A stretch of 37,622 nucleotides of DNA from Chloroflexota bacterium (GTDB lineage Bacteria; Chloroflexota; Limnocylindria; Limnocylindrales; CSP1-4): assembly GCA_003141455.1 (NCBI GenBank), contig PLMA01000048.1, forward strand, positions 16,864 to 54,485. Direction: 5' to 3'. Below the pieces are notes generated by a model. It was not told the DNA's origin, did no database searches, and was given only the letters and a program-made list of their open reading frames with translations. How positions within the stretch are numbered: the stretch's first letter is position 1; each line of letters opens with the position of its first letter. The translations under genes and the position numbers were made by a program. Positions 30,750-37,622 of this stretch are shown piece after piece.

Positions 30750-33128
30750 TCAGGGTGCCTGGCGCGGCATCACCTTCAGCAGCTCAGCCTGGTTAGCCTG
30801 CGGCGAACGGGGCCCCAGGAGATTCCGGAGGAAGTCGTATTCGGTGTACGGGCGGTCGTCGGTGATCAAGGTTCCGCCCGCCCCGAACTCATCGACCGCG
30901 GCGTCCGAGATCCAGACGTGGCCGAGGATCAAGTCCTGCCAGCCGGCCGCGGATTCGATACCGGCCGGGGAGTCGGGGGCGCTTCGCAGATCGTTCAGGA
31001 CGCCGGGCCTGGACAGAACCGCCTGGATACCTGCCGGGCCGAGATCGATGGGCTTGTCGGATCCCAACATGTACACGCCATACAACATGGAGAAGACCAG
31101 AGTCACATGAGGAAAGACACTCCGGAAGGTCCGGACGTGGCTGCGCATCTCGCTGACCGTCTGGCCGCTCCACTCCCACTCCAACATGACGCCGCCGTCT
31201 GTGAGTCTCGATCGGCCGGCTTGGTAGAACTCACGAGAGAAGAGGACGGCCGTTCCCGACGAGTTCATGGGAGGCGGGGGATCCACGATCATCAGGTCGA
31301 ACTTGTGCGTCGTGAGTTCCAGGAAGTTCCTACCGTCGGCAATGACGACGCTGCCTTTCGGGTTGGCCATCACTTGCCGCGCGTCCGCGTAGAAGTTGCC
31401 GAACATGCCGGGCACCGTAGGCACTAGTTCCACGGCCTCGGTAGTGAGGCCATCGATCATGGCGCTATGGAAGCCCGATCCCATGCCGAAGGCGATTACG
31501 CACATTGACGTTGCACCCGGCCGGGCCATCAAGGGCAGGTGGGCCATGAGCCGCGTGTCGACGCTCAGAGCCGTCATCGACGTGCCACCGACGAAGAGGG
31601 ACAGGGTGTTGTGGTCGTTCACCGCCTGAACTGACGCCACGCTGTCCTCCGCAGACGCAAGGACCTGAGCGTTGTCTCGACTCACGCGGTTGACGAGCGG
31701 GTCTGCCACGATCTGGTTGGGCACGACCATCAGCAACACAGCCGCTGCCGTCGCGATGCCGGCAGTCATCCGTGCGATCCGATGGATCGGCAGGCTGACC
31801 GACCCCGAGGCGTTGAGCAACGCCAGCCCCGTCATCGCATTGATGCCGGCCAGCAGCGCAATCGATCGGGGCGAGGTGAGGGCCGGTATCAGGAGGAACG
31901 GGACGATGAACGTGCCGCAGATGGCGCCGAGGGTATTCGAGCCGAGCAGCAGACCGGCACTCTCTCCGACGTGTTCGTCCGAGTCGGCCACGAGCATCGA
32001 GCTCATCGGGAAGACGATGCCCATGACTACGGTTGCCGGGGCCACGACGAGCAGGAGCTGCGCGCCGAGCGGGAGGACCATGAAGTAGTTCGTCTCGACG
32101 CCCAGCGTGACGAGCACGAGCAGGGCGAGAGCAACCTCGGCCAGCCCCAACAACACGACCGGGTGTTCCGAGCGAGACAGACGCCTCGAGAAGAGGTATG
32201 AGCCGATGGCTATGCCGGTCAGGAAGAAGACCAGGATGGCGGTGAAGATGTAGTTGGTGCTGCCCGTGCCGGAAGACAGGATGCGGTTCCACAGGGTCTG
32301 GTAACCGAGCGACGTTAGTCCGGACACGAAGGCGACGATCAGGGCCAGGCGAGGCCTCGATACATGGCTTAGTCCGGGCCGGGGAGCGGACGGCCGCAAA
32401 GCGTTCGAGGACGTTTCACGCGCTGCGGTCGGGGCGTCCGCGCCGACCCGTTCGGCACCGGTTGTGCCGGCCCGCCGGCCGACACGGCCGCTGAGACGGA
32501 GCGCAATCAGCCCGGCCATGCCAGAGCATGCGGCACCAACCAGTAAGGTCTGGGTCAGGCCGAGCACCTCGATGAACACCACACCGGCCATGAGCGCGCC
32601 GAAGACAGCACCCACGGTGTTGGCCATGTAGAGCTCACCGAACTCCTCGCCCAATCGAGTGTGATCGCTGACCAGATGGCGTGACAGCGTCGGCAACGAC
32701 GCGCCCATGAAGATCGTGGCAGGAGCAAGGGCCAGGATCGACAGGCCGAAACGAACCAGTGCCAGCAGCAGCGGGCTCGTTTCCAGCGCGCCGAAGGCAC
32801 CGCGATAGATTTCGCGCAGCCCCCCGAACGCGACCGGCGTGATCAGGACACCCAGAACCACCAGTAGCTCCAGGATGGCGTACATGCGCAGTGGGGAGCG
32901 CACCCGATCGGCGAGCCGGCCGCCCAGGACGCTACCGAGCGCCATACCCCCGAAGAATCCGGTCAGGATGGCGGAGATGGCCTGCGTAGTGTTGCCGAAG
33001 ACCAGGACCAGCTGGCGGGCCCATACCACTTCGTAAACGAGTCCGGCAAATCCAGACAGCATGAAGACCAGGAGGATGGTCTGTTTGTTGGGGATGGGTA
33101 CGCGTGAGGGTGATGGGCGAGCGCGCAC
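30750..33128 (-). CDS. fused MFS-type membrane protein / spermidine-synthase-like protein
   Basis: A 792-residue membrane protein. The N-terminal ~490 residues form 12 or more helices in two similar halves; FAGLVYEVVWARQL opens the first half and SLGYQTLWNRIL the second. The C-terminal ~290 residues have the spermidine-synthase Rossmann fold: CVIAFGMGSGFHSAM near residue 545 in the SAM-loop position, ADGRNFL, DLMIVDPPPPMNS, LFSREFY, and the late TDDRPYTEYD. The polyamine-site Asp motif (D-x-x-D-P-x-G) is replaced by DPPPP, so it may not make spermidine. GTG 33128 is chosen for GGAGG six bases upstream; longer in-frame starts would run into the divergent gene. Function unknown. Confidence 0.88.
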   Translation of the reverse strand: MRARPSPSRVPIPNKQTILLVFMLSGFAGLVYEVVWARQLVLVFGNTTQAISAILTGFFGGMALGSVLGGRLADRVRSPLRMYAILELLVVLGVLITPVAFGGLREIYRGAFGALETSPLLLALVRFGLSILALAPATIFMGASLPTLSRHLVSDHTRLGEEFGELYMANTVGAVFGALMAGVVFIEVLGLTQTLLVGAACSGMAGLIALRLSGRVGRRAGTTGAERVGADAPTAARETSSNALRPSAPRPGLSHVSRPRLALIVAFVSGLTSLGYQTLWNRILSSGTGSTNYIFTAILVFFLTGIAIGSYLFSRRLSRSEHPVVLLGLAEVALALLVLVTLGVETNYFMVLPLGAQLLLVVAPATVVMGIVFPMSSMLVADSDEHVGESAGLLLGSNTLGAICGTFIVPFLLIPALTSPRSIALLAGINAMTGLALLNASGSVSLPIHRIARMTAGIATAAAVLLMVVPNQIVADPLVNRVSRDNAQVLASAEDSVASVQAVNDHNTLSLFVGGTSMTALSVDTRLMAHLPLMARPGATSMCVIAFGMGSGFHSAMIDGLTTEAVELVPTVPGMFGNFYADARQVMANPKGSVVIADGRNFLELTTHKFDLMIVDPPPPMNSSGTAVLFSREFYQAGRSRLTDGGVMLEWEWSGQTVSEMRSHVRTFRSVFPHVTLVFSMLYGVYMLGSDKPIDLGPAGIQAVLSRPGVLNDLRSAPDSPAGIESAAGWQDLILGHVWISDAAVDEFGAGGTLITDDRPYTEYDFLRNLLGPRSPQANQAELLKVMPRQAP

Positions 33129-33454
33129 GTAGTCCCTCCGCACGTTGGAGCGTTCAAAGCGATCGAGTCTGCCCGGCAAGGATAGTGCCCGCACGGGCAC
33201 CGCGAGGACGATCCAGACAGCGTCACGCAGTGCCTGACATATGCGGGTGACGCCGTCCGCTACGGGCGTGCGAGATTCCAGTTGCGGCACGGCAATTATG
33301 TAGCTGGGACTATGGACAAAACGGGGGTCATACGTGGTACCCTCCGCCCGACGGGCTGATAGGCCCCGAATCCAGCGGCTGCCACGATCGCTCCTCTCAA
33401 CGGTTCTCGGCGAGACAGACGTGTCGCTGAGGCCGCACGAGTAAGGAGCGTTCT
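33129..33454. other. 326-base intergenic region between divergent genes
   Basis: Must contain promoters for the fused membrane protein (minus) and the zinc-ribbon gene (plus). On the minus strand, TACATAAT near 33300 holds a CATAAT -10-like element. I could not find a convincing -35 for either gene, a riboswitch or a conserved RNA. TAAGGAGCG at 33442-33450 is the SD of the zinc-ribbon gene. Confidence 0.5.
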
Positions 33455-33781
33455 TTGTACGCATCGGACAAGACCCTGGTTTGCCAGGACTGCAACCAGG
33501 AGTTCGTCTTCAGCGCCAGTGAGCAGCAGTTCTACGCGGATCGCCAGTTCAGCGAGCCGCGGCGCTGCCCAACGTGCCGGGCGGCCCGCAAGGCACAGCG
33601 CGGCGATTTCGGTGGCGGATCCCACACCGGTGGTGGCGGAAGCCGCGGCTATTCCTCCGGTCCCCGCGAGATGTTCTCGGCAACGTGCTCGAGCTGCGGC
33701 CGCGAGGCCCAGGTCCCGTTCCGCCCGAGCGGCACCAAGCCGGTCTACTGCAGCGACTGCTTCACCGCGCGTCGCGCGTAA
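33455..33781 (+). CDS. double zinc-ribbon protein
   Basis: A 108-residue protein with two four-Cys zinc ribbons. The N-terminal one is C10-x2-C13 and C38-x2-C41 (LVCQDCNQEF... RRCPTCRAARKAQ), matching the 'probable zinc-ribbon' family. The C-terminal one is C78-x2-C81 and C99-x2-C102 (ATCSSCGREAQVPFRPSG... VYCSDCF), of the CxxC type found in small Chloroflexota and Actinomycetota proteins. A Gly/Ser/Arg linker joins them. The start is TTG 33455, with AAGGAG six bases upstream and no other start in range. It could bind RNA, DNA or protein; nothing decides. It is followed by a strong hairpin terminator. Confidence 0.9.
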   Translation: MYASDKTLVCQDCNQEFVFSASEQQFYADRQFSEPRRCPTCRAARKAQRGDFGGGSHTGGGGSRGYSSGPREMFSATCSSCGREAQVPFRPSGTKPVYCSDCFTARRA

Positions 33782-33811
33782 CTCCCGGCCGCGAGGCCAC
33801 AGCTGAAACAA

Positions 33812-33839
33812 AAGAGCCCGGCGATTCCGCCGGGCTCTT
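33812..33839. terminator. bidirectional intrinsic terminator
   Basis: AAGAGCCCGGCG, loop ATTC, CGCCGGGCTCTT: a perfect 12-bp stem. On the minus strand the stem is followed by TTTTGTTTC, a good U-tract for the serine hydrolase gene. On the plus strand it lies 31 bases after the zinc-ribbon stop, with only a short T-run. It serves convergent genes. Confidence 0.88.
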
Positions 33840-33868
33840 CGATTCCGGACGCGGGAGCGGCCGTCCCG

Positions 33869-35215
33869 CTACGACGGGCCGGGTGAAGCTGTCGCCGCCG
33901 GGCTGAGCGCTACCTTGGCCAGGTAGGCCGCGGCGCCGATCGGCTCACCCCAATTCGCGTTCTCGAGGACGACGATAGTGAGGTGGGACGCGGGCAGGTA
34001 CTCCATGGCCGAGAAGAATCCGTCCAGGTACCCGAGGTGGCCCCAGGCCACCTGGCCCGCGATCGTAGTCTCCTCGCAGCCGAGCCCATACGCCCGAGCC
34101 GTTGCCGGCTTGTAGGGCAGCATCGGTGAGATGTCGACCATGGCAGCCAGAGTGGCCTGGTCCAGGACGTCACCGCCGTACAAGGCGCTCGCCCAGCGAG
34201 CCAGATCCGCCGGTGTGGAGACGAAAGCGCCGGCCGGGCCGAATGCCGTGGCCTCGGCCGTGAATGGGATCATCGTCCCGGCCGAGTTGTCCCTCGGCCT
34301 GGCGGGGGGCTCCATGTAGCCGTGCGCCTTGCTGCCCTGGACCGTCTCCTCGGTCTGGAGGAAGGTGTGGCTGAGGCCGAGTGGCGTCAGGAACTCCGAG
34401 CGTACGAGCGACGCGAGGGACTTGCCCGTGGCCTTCTCGACTACCTGGCCGAGCAGGATGAAGTTGGAGTTCGAGTAGTGATAGCCGGTGCCAGGCGCGA
34501 AGTAGGGCTTGCCGATCCACGATAGAACCTGTGCGGTTGTCCAGGGCTGGCTTGGATTGGCGAGGATGGCTGCCGCCATGTCCGGATCCGCGAAGGGGTC
34601 TTTGATGCCACTTGTATGGTTGAGCATCTGGCGCAGGTTGATGTTCGATGCGTTCGGGTAGTCGGGCAGGTACTTGGAGAGCGGGTCGTCCAGGCCGATG
34701 GTGCCGCGCATGGCCAGCCGGCCTACCGTGGCCGCCACGAAGGTCTTGCTGATGCTGCCGATCGAGAAGAGCGTGTCCGTCGTGACCGCTGTCTGGGACG
34801 ACAGAATCGCCATGCCCGATTGACCGGTCCAGATCGACCCATCGGGATAGACGATCGCGGCCGAGACGCCGGGATAACTGCGGCCCGCCCGGATGGCATC
34901 GAGCTCCTTCTGAAGTTCGGCCGCGGCGGTGGCGGTCAGATTCGCCGATGCCGGCCCGGGCGCCGCGAACCGCGAGGTTGGGACCGGGACGATCGTCAGC
35001 GGGATGACAGGCGGAGAGGGGGTGGCGGTCGGTGCGACCGAGATCGCGGCTGTGGGAGTGAGCGCGGGCGTGGGCGCGGGTGTGGGCGGAGGAGTGATGA
35101 CCGGCGACGGCGTCGTACTCCCGCACGCTGCCAGGCACGCGGCCAAGACCAAGCCGCCTGCAGCTGCCAGGGGCCTGGCGACTCTTCTACGGACTGGGCG
35201 GCTGCCGGATATCAT
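33869..35215 (-). CDS. lipoprotein serine hydrolase of the beta-lactamase/class C PBP family (S12)
   Basis: A 448-residue exported lipoprotein. The signal peptide ends in LAAC with C31, followed by a Thr/Pro-rich tether to about residue 90. The serine-hydrolase domain has the nucleophile motif S154-I-S-K157 (SIGSISKTF), Y247-S-N249 (YHYSNSNF) and H393-L-G395 (WGHLGYLDG), as in class C beta-lactamases, D,D-peptidases and esterases of the family. The wide substrate range means that beta-lactam resistance cannot be assumed. ATG 35215 is set by the signal peptide; SD is weak. The gene has its own terminator and stands 13 bases after the Bax-inhibitor-type gene. Confidence 0.9.
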   Translation of the reverse strand: MISGSRPVRRRVARPLAAAGGLVLAACLAACGSTTPSPVITPPPTPAPTPALTPTAAISVAPTATPSPPVIPLTIVPVPTSRFAAPGPASANLTATAAAELQKELDAIRAGRSYPGVSAAIVYPDGSIWTGQSGMAILSSQTAVTTDTLFSIGSISKTFVAATVGRLAMRGTIGLDDPLSKYLPDYPNASNINLRQMLNHTSGIKDPFADPDMAAAILANPSQPWTTAQVLSWIGKPYFAPGTGYHYSNSNFILLGQVVEKATGKSLASLVRSEFLTPLGLSHTFLQTEETVQGSKAHGYMEPPARPRDNSAGTMIPFTAEATAFGPAGAFVSTPADLARWASALYGGDVLDQATLAAMVDISPMLPYKPATARAYGLGCEETTIAGQVAWGHLGYLDGFFSAMEYLPASHLTIVVLENANWGEPIGAAAYLAKVALSPAATASPGPS

Positions 35216-35228
35216 GACTCGCGGTCTG

Positions 35229-35957
35229 CTATCGCCGGCCGCCGCCGAAGAGTCGAAGCATGAACAAGAAGATGGCCACGAACTCGAGGTAGAGCAGGAG
35301 GGCACCCCACACGGCGGCCTTCTCGACCGAGCCAGTGATGTATGCGAAGTCGCCGCGGGTGATCTTCTGGGTCGTCGATGCGGTCAGAGCGGCGTAGATG
35401 ACAACGCCGACGACCGAGATCAGCAGGTCCAGTGTGCTGCTGTGGAAGAACAGGTTCAGCAGGATCGCCACCAGCAGTCCCCATGTGGCCATCGCGAAGA
35501 TGCCGAACATGTTGGCCAGGTTGCGCCGGGTGACAAGCCCAAAGAGAGCTGCCCCTCCGAACATCGCGGCTGCGCTCAGGAAGGCCTCCGCGACCGTGGC
35601 GCCTCCCGAGGCGGCCGCGTAGGCCAGGGCGATGACTCCGAACGTCAGGCCGTTGAGGGCGGCATACACGAAGAAGAGCGCCAGGGCGGTGCTCGCGTTC
35701 AACCGACGGATGCCGGCCTGGATGCCGATGGCGAGGCCCATCTCGGCCAGGACGAAGACGATCCAGAGGTTGTAAACGGACGCGGCCAGCCCGGAATTCT
35801 GCTCGACCAGCAATGCCACGAAGGCCGTGAGAAGCAGCCCCATGAACATCCAGAAGAAGGACTGCGACAGGAGAGTCGAGGATGACAGCCGCTCTCCGCT
35901 CAGGGCGCCCGACTGTCCGGTCCGGCCGATCGGTCCGTATCCGTAGTTGTCGTTCAC
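35229..35957 (-). CDS. Bax-inhibitor-1/YccA family membrane protein
   Basis: A 242-residue protein with seven predicted helices. FFWMFMGLLLTAFVALLVEQ opens the membrane part; ALALFFVYAALNGLTFGVI is the family's conserved segment, followed by FLSAAAMFGGAALFGLVTRRNL and the final LLLYLEFVAIFLFMLRLFG. Bacterial members (YetJ, YccA) are pH-sensitive calcium leak channels or FtsH modulators. GTG 35957 is chosen because GGAGG stands five bases upstream; ATG 35978 is the alternative, without SD. The 157 bases upstream, up to the adenosyltransferase stop, hold a TACGAT element on the minus strand but no clear -35. Confidence 0.9.
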   Translation of the reverse strand: MNDNYGYGPIGRTGQSGALSGERLSSSTLLSQSFFWMFMGLLLTAFVALLVEQNSGLAASVYNLWIVFVLAEMGLAIGIQAGIRRLNASTALALFFVYAALNGLTFGVIALAYAAASGGATVAEAFLSAAAMFGGAALFGLVTRRNLANMFGIFAMATWGLLVAILLNLFFHSSTLDLLISVVGVVIYAALTASTTQKITRGDFAYITGSVEKAAVWGALLLYLEFVAIFLFMLRLFGGGRR

Positions 35958-36114
35958 GATTTCCTCCAACGCCGGCATGTCGGGTGGGTCGCGTGGTGAC
36001 CCTGTGTCCTCAACCGGGAATCCGGCTGTCGCGTGCTTGATCGTACGCCTGATTGGCGAGCTGGGGGTCGCCCGAAGGCGGGTCGTCGCGGGTCGACCGC
36101 CGCGGGCCGCCTTG

Positions 36115-36741
36115 TCAGGTCCTCTCGCGGGTGCTGGACGGAGTGGAGGTCCTGGACTCGCCCTGCTCGGCGGCACGTGCGAAGACCCACAACAGATCCG
36201 CGAGGCGATTCAGGTACGGCACCAGCTGGTCGTTCGGCAGAGGGTCGGAGCGCCCGATCGCGACGGCCCGCCGCTCGGCGCGTCGAACGATGGTCCGCGC
36301 CAGCTCCAGCGCGGCCGAAAGGCGCGTCTCCCCCGGGACTACAAACTCACGCGGCAGTTCGATCGCGGCCTCGGTCTGCGACAGCAGCTCATCCAGGCCC
36401 GCCACCATCTCCGCGGTGACGCGACTCACGCCCGCAGTCTGGCGATCGGCGGCGCCCGGGGCCGTTGCCAGCTGAGCGGCCGCCACGAACAGCTCGCGCT
36501 GGAACCGCAGGATCAGCTCGGGCAGGCGATCCAGAACGCGGGGCAGGGTGCCGGATTGGGCCTTGAGGCCGAGCTCGGCGCGGGCAAGACCGAGGGCGGC
36601 CACGGCCTCGTCGATGGCGCCGTAGGCCTCGGTCCTTGGATCGTCCTTGAAGACGCGTTTGCTGCTGAAAAGGAGACCGGTGGTGCCGTCGTCGCCGCGA
36701 CCCGTAGCTACGGCCGACTTGCGCTCGCGCTTCTCGCCCAT
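36115..36741 (-). CDS. ATP:cob(I)alamin adenosyltransferase, PduO type
   Basis: Adenosylates cob(I)alamin to coenzyme B12. The 208-residue all-helical protein has the PduO N-terminal ATP motif TGRGDDGTTGL (12-22), YGAIDEAVAALG with the conserved Asp-Glu, RFQRELFVAAAQL, and the C-terminal RTIVRRAERRAV and PYLNRLADLLWVFAR. GGGGAGGG directly precedes the ATG at 36741. It is 23 bases after the DUF59 gene and probably in one operon with it. No other cobalamin gene is nearby. Confidence 0.93.
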   Translation of the reverse strand: MGEKRERKSAVATGRGDDGTTGLLFSSKRVFKDDPRTEAYGAIDEAVAALGLARAELGLKAQSGTLPRVLDRLPELILRFQRELFVAAAQLATAPGAADRQTAGVSRVTAEMVAGLDELLSQTEAAIELPREFVVPGETRLSAALELARTIVRRAERRAVAIGRSDPLPNDQLVPYLNRLADLLWVFARAAEQGESRTSTPSSTRERT

Positions 36742-36764
36742 GACCCTCCCCTCGATCCTGTGCG

Positions 36765-37142
36765 CTACCAGGTCAATCCCGCGTCCCGTGGATCCCAGCG
36801 CTCGGCCAGGAGCGTGACCTTGACAGGATGCTCGAGAACCGACTCGGCCTCGTCTTTGATCTGCTGGACCATCGACCCGGCGTACGGGCAGAACGGCGTG
36901 GTCAGGACCATCTTGATCTCGGACGACTCGCTGCCGACGATGATCTGTCTGATGAGCGCCAGCTCGACGACGTCCATCCCGAGTTCGGGATCGACGACGG
37001 AGCGGAGGGCGTCGAGTATCGCCAGCTCCGTTGCCCGGCGCCCGGGATCGAACACGGCCGCGGTTTCTGACTGCGGGGTTGCCTCGGTCGCGGGGTGGGT
37101 GGCGTTGGACGTGGCCTCGACGGCCGGAGTGGCTTCTCTCAT
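36765..37142 (-). CDS. DUF59/MIP18-family protein (SufT/PaaD-like)
   Basis: Family members help maturation of Fe-S proteins. The 125-residue protein has an Ala/Thr-rich start (1-35). The DUF59 core follows: AILDALRSVVDPELGMDVVELALIRQI, then LTTPFCPYAGSMVQQI with the conserved Cys, ending in VKVTLLAERWDPRDAG. ATG 37142 lies ten bases after a TAGGAT -10 box and has no SD, so it appears nearly leaderless; a longer reading to 37244 runs through that promoter. It may act with the suf genes at 25-28 kb, where sufT is often found in other genomes. Confidence 0.88.
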   Translation of the reverse strand: MREATPAVEATSNATHPATEATPQSETAAVFDPGRRATELAILDALRSVVDPELGMDVVELALIRQIIVGSESSEIKMVLTTPFCPYAGSMVQQIKDEAESVLEHPVKVTLLAERWDPRDAGLTW

Positions 37143-37152
37143 GGCGACCGAT

Positions 37153-37158
37153 ATCCTA
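37153..37158 (-). promoter_or_regulatory. -10 box of the DUF59 gene
   Basis: TAGGAT on the minus strand, ten bases before the ATG at 37142; TTCGAC 17 bases upstream is a poor -35. Nearly leaderless. Confidence 0.5.
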
Positions 37159-37161
37159 CCA

Positions 37162-37183
37162 GATTCGTCGGAATAGTCGAATC
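37162..37183. promoter_or_regulatory. inverted repeat just upstream of the DUF59 -10 box
   Basis: GATTCG, ten bases, CGAATC: perfect 6-bp arms one and a half helical turns apart (centre to centre about 16 bp), spanning the -35 region. Candidate repressor or activator site. Confidence 0.4.
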
Positions 37184-37245
37184 GGCGGCGCAGGCGGTCG
37201 GACGAGACTGAGGGGCCGTTGGCTGGGCCTGCCCGGATCATCACT

Positions 37246-37267
37246 GGCGCCCGGGGGCAGGGGCGCC
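37246..37267 (-). terminator. hairpin after the DUF433 gene
   Basis: GGCGCCC, eight bases, GGGCGCC: 7-bp perfect arms, about 14 bases after the DUF433 stop on the minus strand. No T-run, so a weak or Rho-linked stop. Confidence 0.4.
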
Positions 37268-37280
37268 CCGACGCGTACGG

Positions 37281-37622
37281 TCAGCCCGCGGGGCGAGCCG
37301 AAGGCGACCGGCGAGCTACGACGACGCCGGGGATGCGCAGCTCCTCCGGGATAGCGGCCGCTTCAGCGGCGGTGAAGCCCGGGCCATGGAGTGAGCCCGT
37401 GCGTCCGAAGAACTCGGAATAGCGCTCGCGGTTCTCGGCGGCGTAGCGGTAGGCCTGGGCGATCCCGACGACTCGAAGCTCCGGGTGCTCCGTCAGTAGC
37501 CGGGCGACGCCGTAGCCGTTCCGGCGCAGCTCGAGGAGCTGGCGGACCGTCAGGCGCGTGTTGTAGAGAAACGGCTCTCCGCGCATGACGAGCGGATCGA
37601 CCTTCACCCACTTGATCGTCAT
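37281..37622 (-). CDS. DUF433 family protein (antitoxin-like), possibly complete
   Basis: A 113-residue protein whose ATG coincides with the window edge. The N-terminal half is a DUF433 domain: VKVDPLVMRGEPFLYNTRLTVRQLLELRRNGYGVARLLTEHPEL, where the RG-P-x-x-x-x-TRLTV turn leads into a small HTH and the ENRERYSEF end resembles the 'AL-Y-A-N' segment. Members are usually antitoxin partners of DUF5615 PIN-like toxins, with the toxin gene directly downstream. Here no such gene follows: the next 138 bases hold a hairpin and a promoter. The C-terminal 30 residues (IPEELRIPGVVVARRSP) look like an addition. Upstream context is outside the window. Confidence 0.75.
   Translation of the reverse strand: MTIKWVKVDPLVMRGEPFLYNTRLTVRQLLELRRNGYGVARLLTEHPELRVVGIAQAYRYAAENRERYSEFFGRTGSLHGPGFTAAEAAAIPEELRIPGVVVARRSPSARPAG

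Noticed and set aside
33129..33464. N-terminal extension of the fused membrane protein up to 33464
   Set aside because: It would overlap the divergent zinc-ribbon gene and has no SD; GTG 33128 has GGAGG at six bases and starts just before the first helix.
33869..35215. Calling the serine hydrolase a true beta-lactamase resistance gene
   Set aside because: SxxK, YxN and HxG motifs are shared by D,D-peptidases and esterases; nothing in the sequence or context shows drug resistance.
37281..37622. A complete toxin-antitoxin pair at the right edge
   Set aside because: Only the DUF433 protein is present; no toxin gene follows within the window.

Overview
The window is GC-rich bacterial DNA with short gaps, many four-base stop/start overlaps, frequent GTG and some TTG starts, and several start codons lying 6-10 bases after a TANNNT -10 box (leaderless or nearly leaderless transcripts). 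MurT-GatD (amidation of lipid II), a SufU-type scaffold, an Rrf2 regulator, an ECF vitamin-type transporter, Pro/Thr-rich lipoproteins and a fused MFS/spermidine-synthase-like protein together point to a monoderm-type, high-GC lineage. Chloroflexota is my best guess and Actinomycetota the alternative; this is inference, since no rRNA or other phylogenetic marker is present. No tRNA, rRNA, IS element, phage gene or CRISPR array was found.

Layout. 1-2.5 kb: the 3' end of an aldehyde dehydrogenase and a membrane-anchored Pro/Thr-repeat protein. 2.6-5.2 kb: murT-gatD, with a repeat-built N-terminal extension on GatD. 5.3-7.3 kb: an ECF sigma factor overlapping a membrane protein with a Ycf48/BNR beta-propeller, probably its anti-sigma or sensor. 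7.35-9.9 kb (minus): a VOC protein, then an ABC-2 exporter whose ATPase is fused to a PLDc_N two-helix domain. 10.0-10.3 kb: the decayed C-terminus of a histidine kinase. 10.4-10.75 kb: a small unknown gene. 10.8-15.4 kb (minus): deoR-type regulator, galT, galK, purE, nudix. 15.5-18.8 kb (plus): a divergent sugar ABC importer (lipoprotein, single-domain ATPase, permease) behind a promoter whose -10 sits inside a perfect inverted repeat. 18.9-24.9 kb: nucleoside hydrolase, an ECF transporter (large S component, EcfT, two EcfA) and acetate kinase. 25.0-28.2 kb (minus): rrf2-sufC-sufS-sufU, with an IscR-type-1-like palindrome over the start site of a strong promoter; sufB and sufD are missing. 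28.3-30.7 kb: a YggT-like protein with degenerate repeats, and a PAS-GAF-GGDEF diguanylate cyclase. 30.75-33.1 kb: a fused MFS/spermidine-synthase-like protein. 33.45-37.6 kb: a double zinc-ribbon protein, a lipoprotein serine hydrolase of the beta-lactamase fold, a Bax-inhibitor-1 family protein, a PduO-type cobalamin adenosyltransferase, a SufT/PaaD-like DUF59 protein and a DUF433 protein at the edge.

How the genes may work together. The DeoR regulator sits between galactose catabolism and a sugar importer and is well placed to control both. The nucleoside hydrolase next to the ECF transporter suggests salvage of a nucleoside-linked compound, but the substrate is unknown. The ECF sigma, its propeller partner and the PLDc_N-ABC exporter carry the same kinds of parts as the Bacillus subtilis sigY-yxlCDEFG locus, split over two strands here. 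The suf genes look autoregulated by Fe-S status, and the DUF59 protein 9 kb away may belong to the same pathway.
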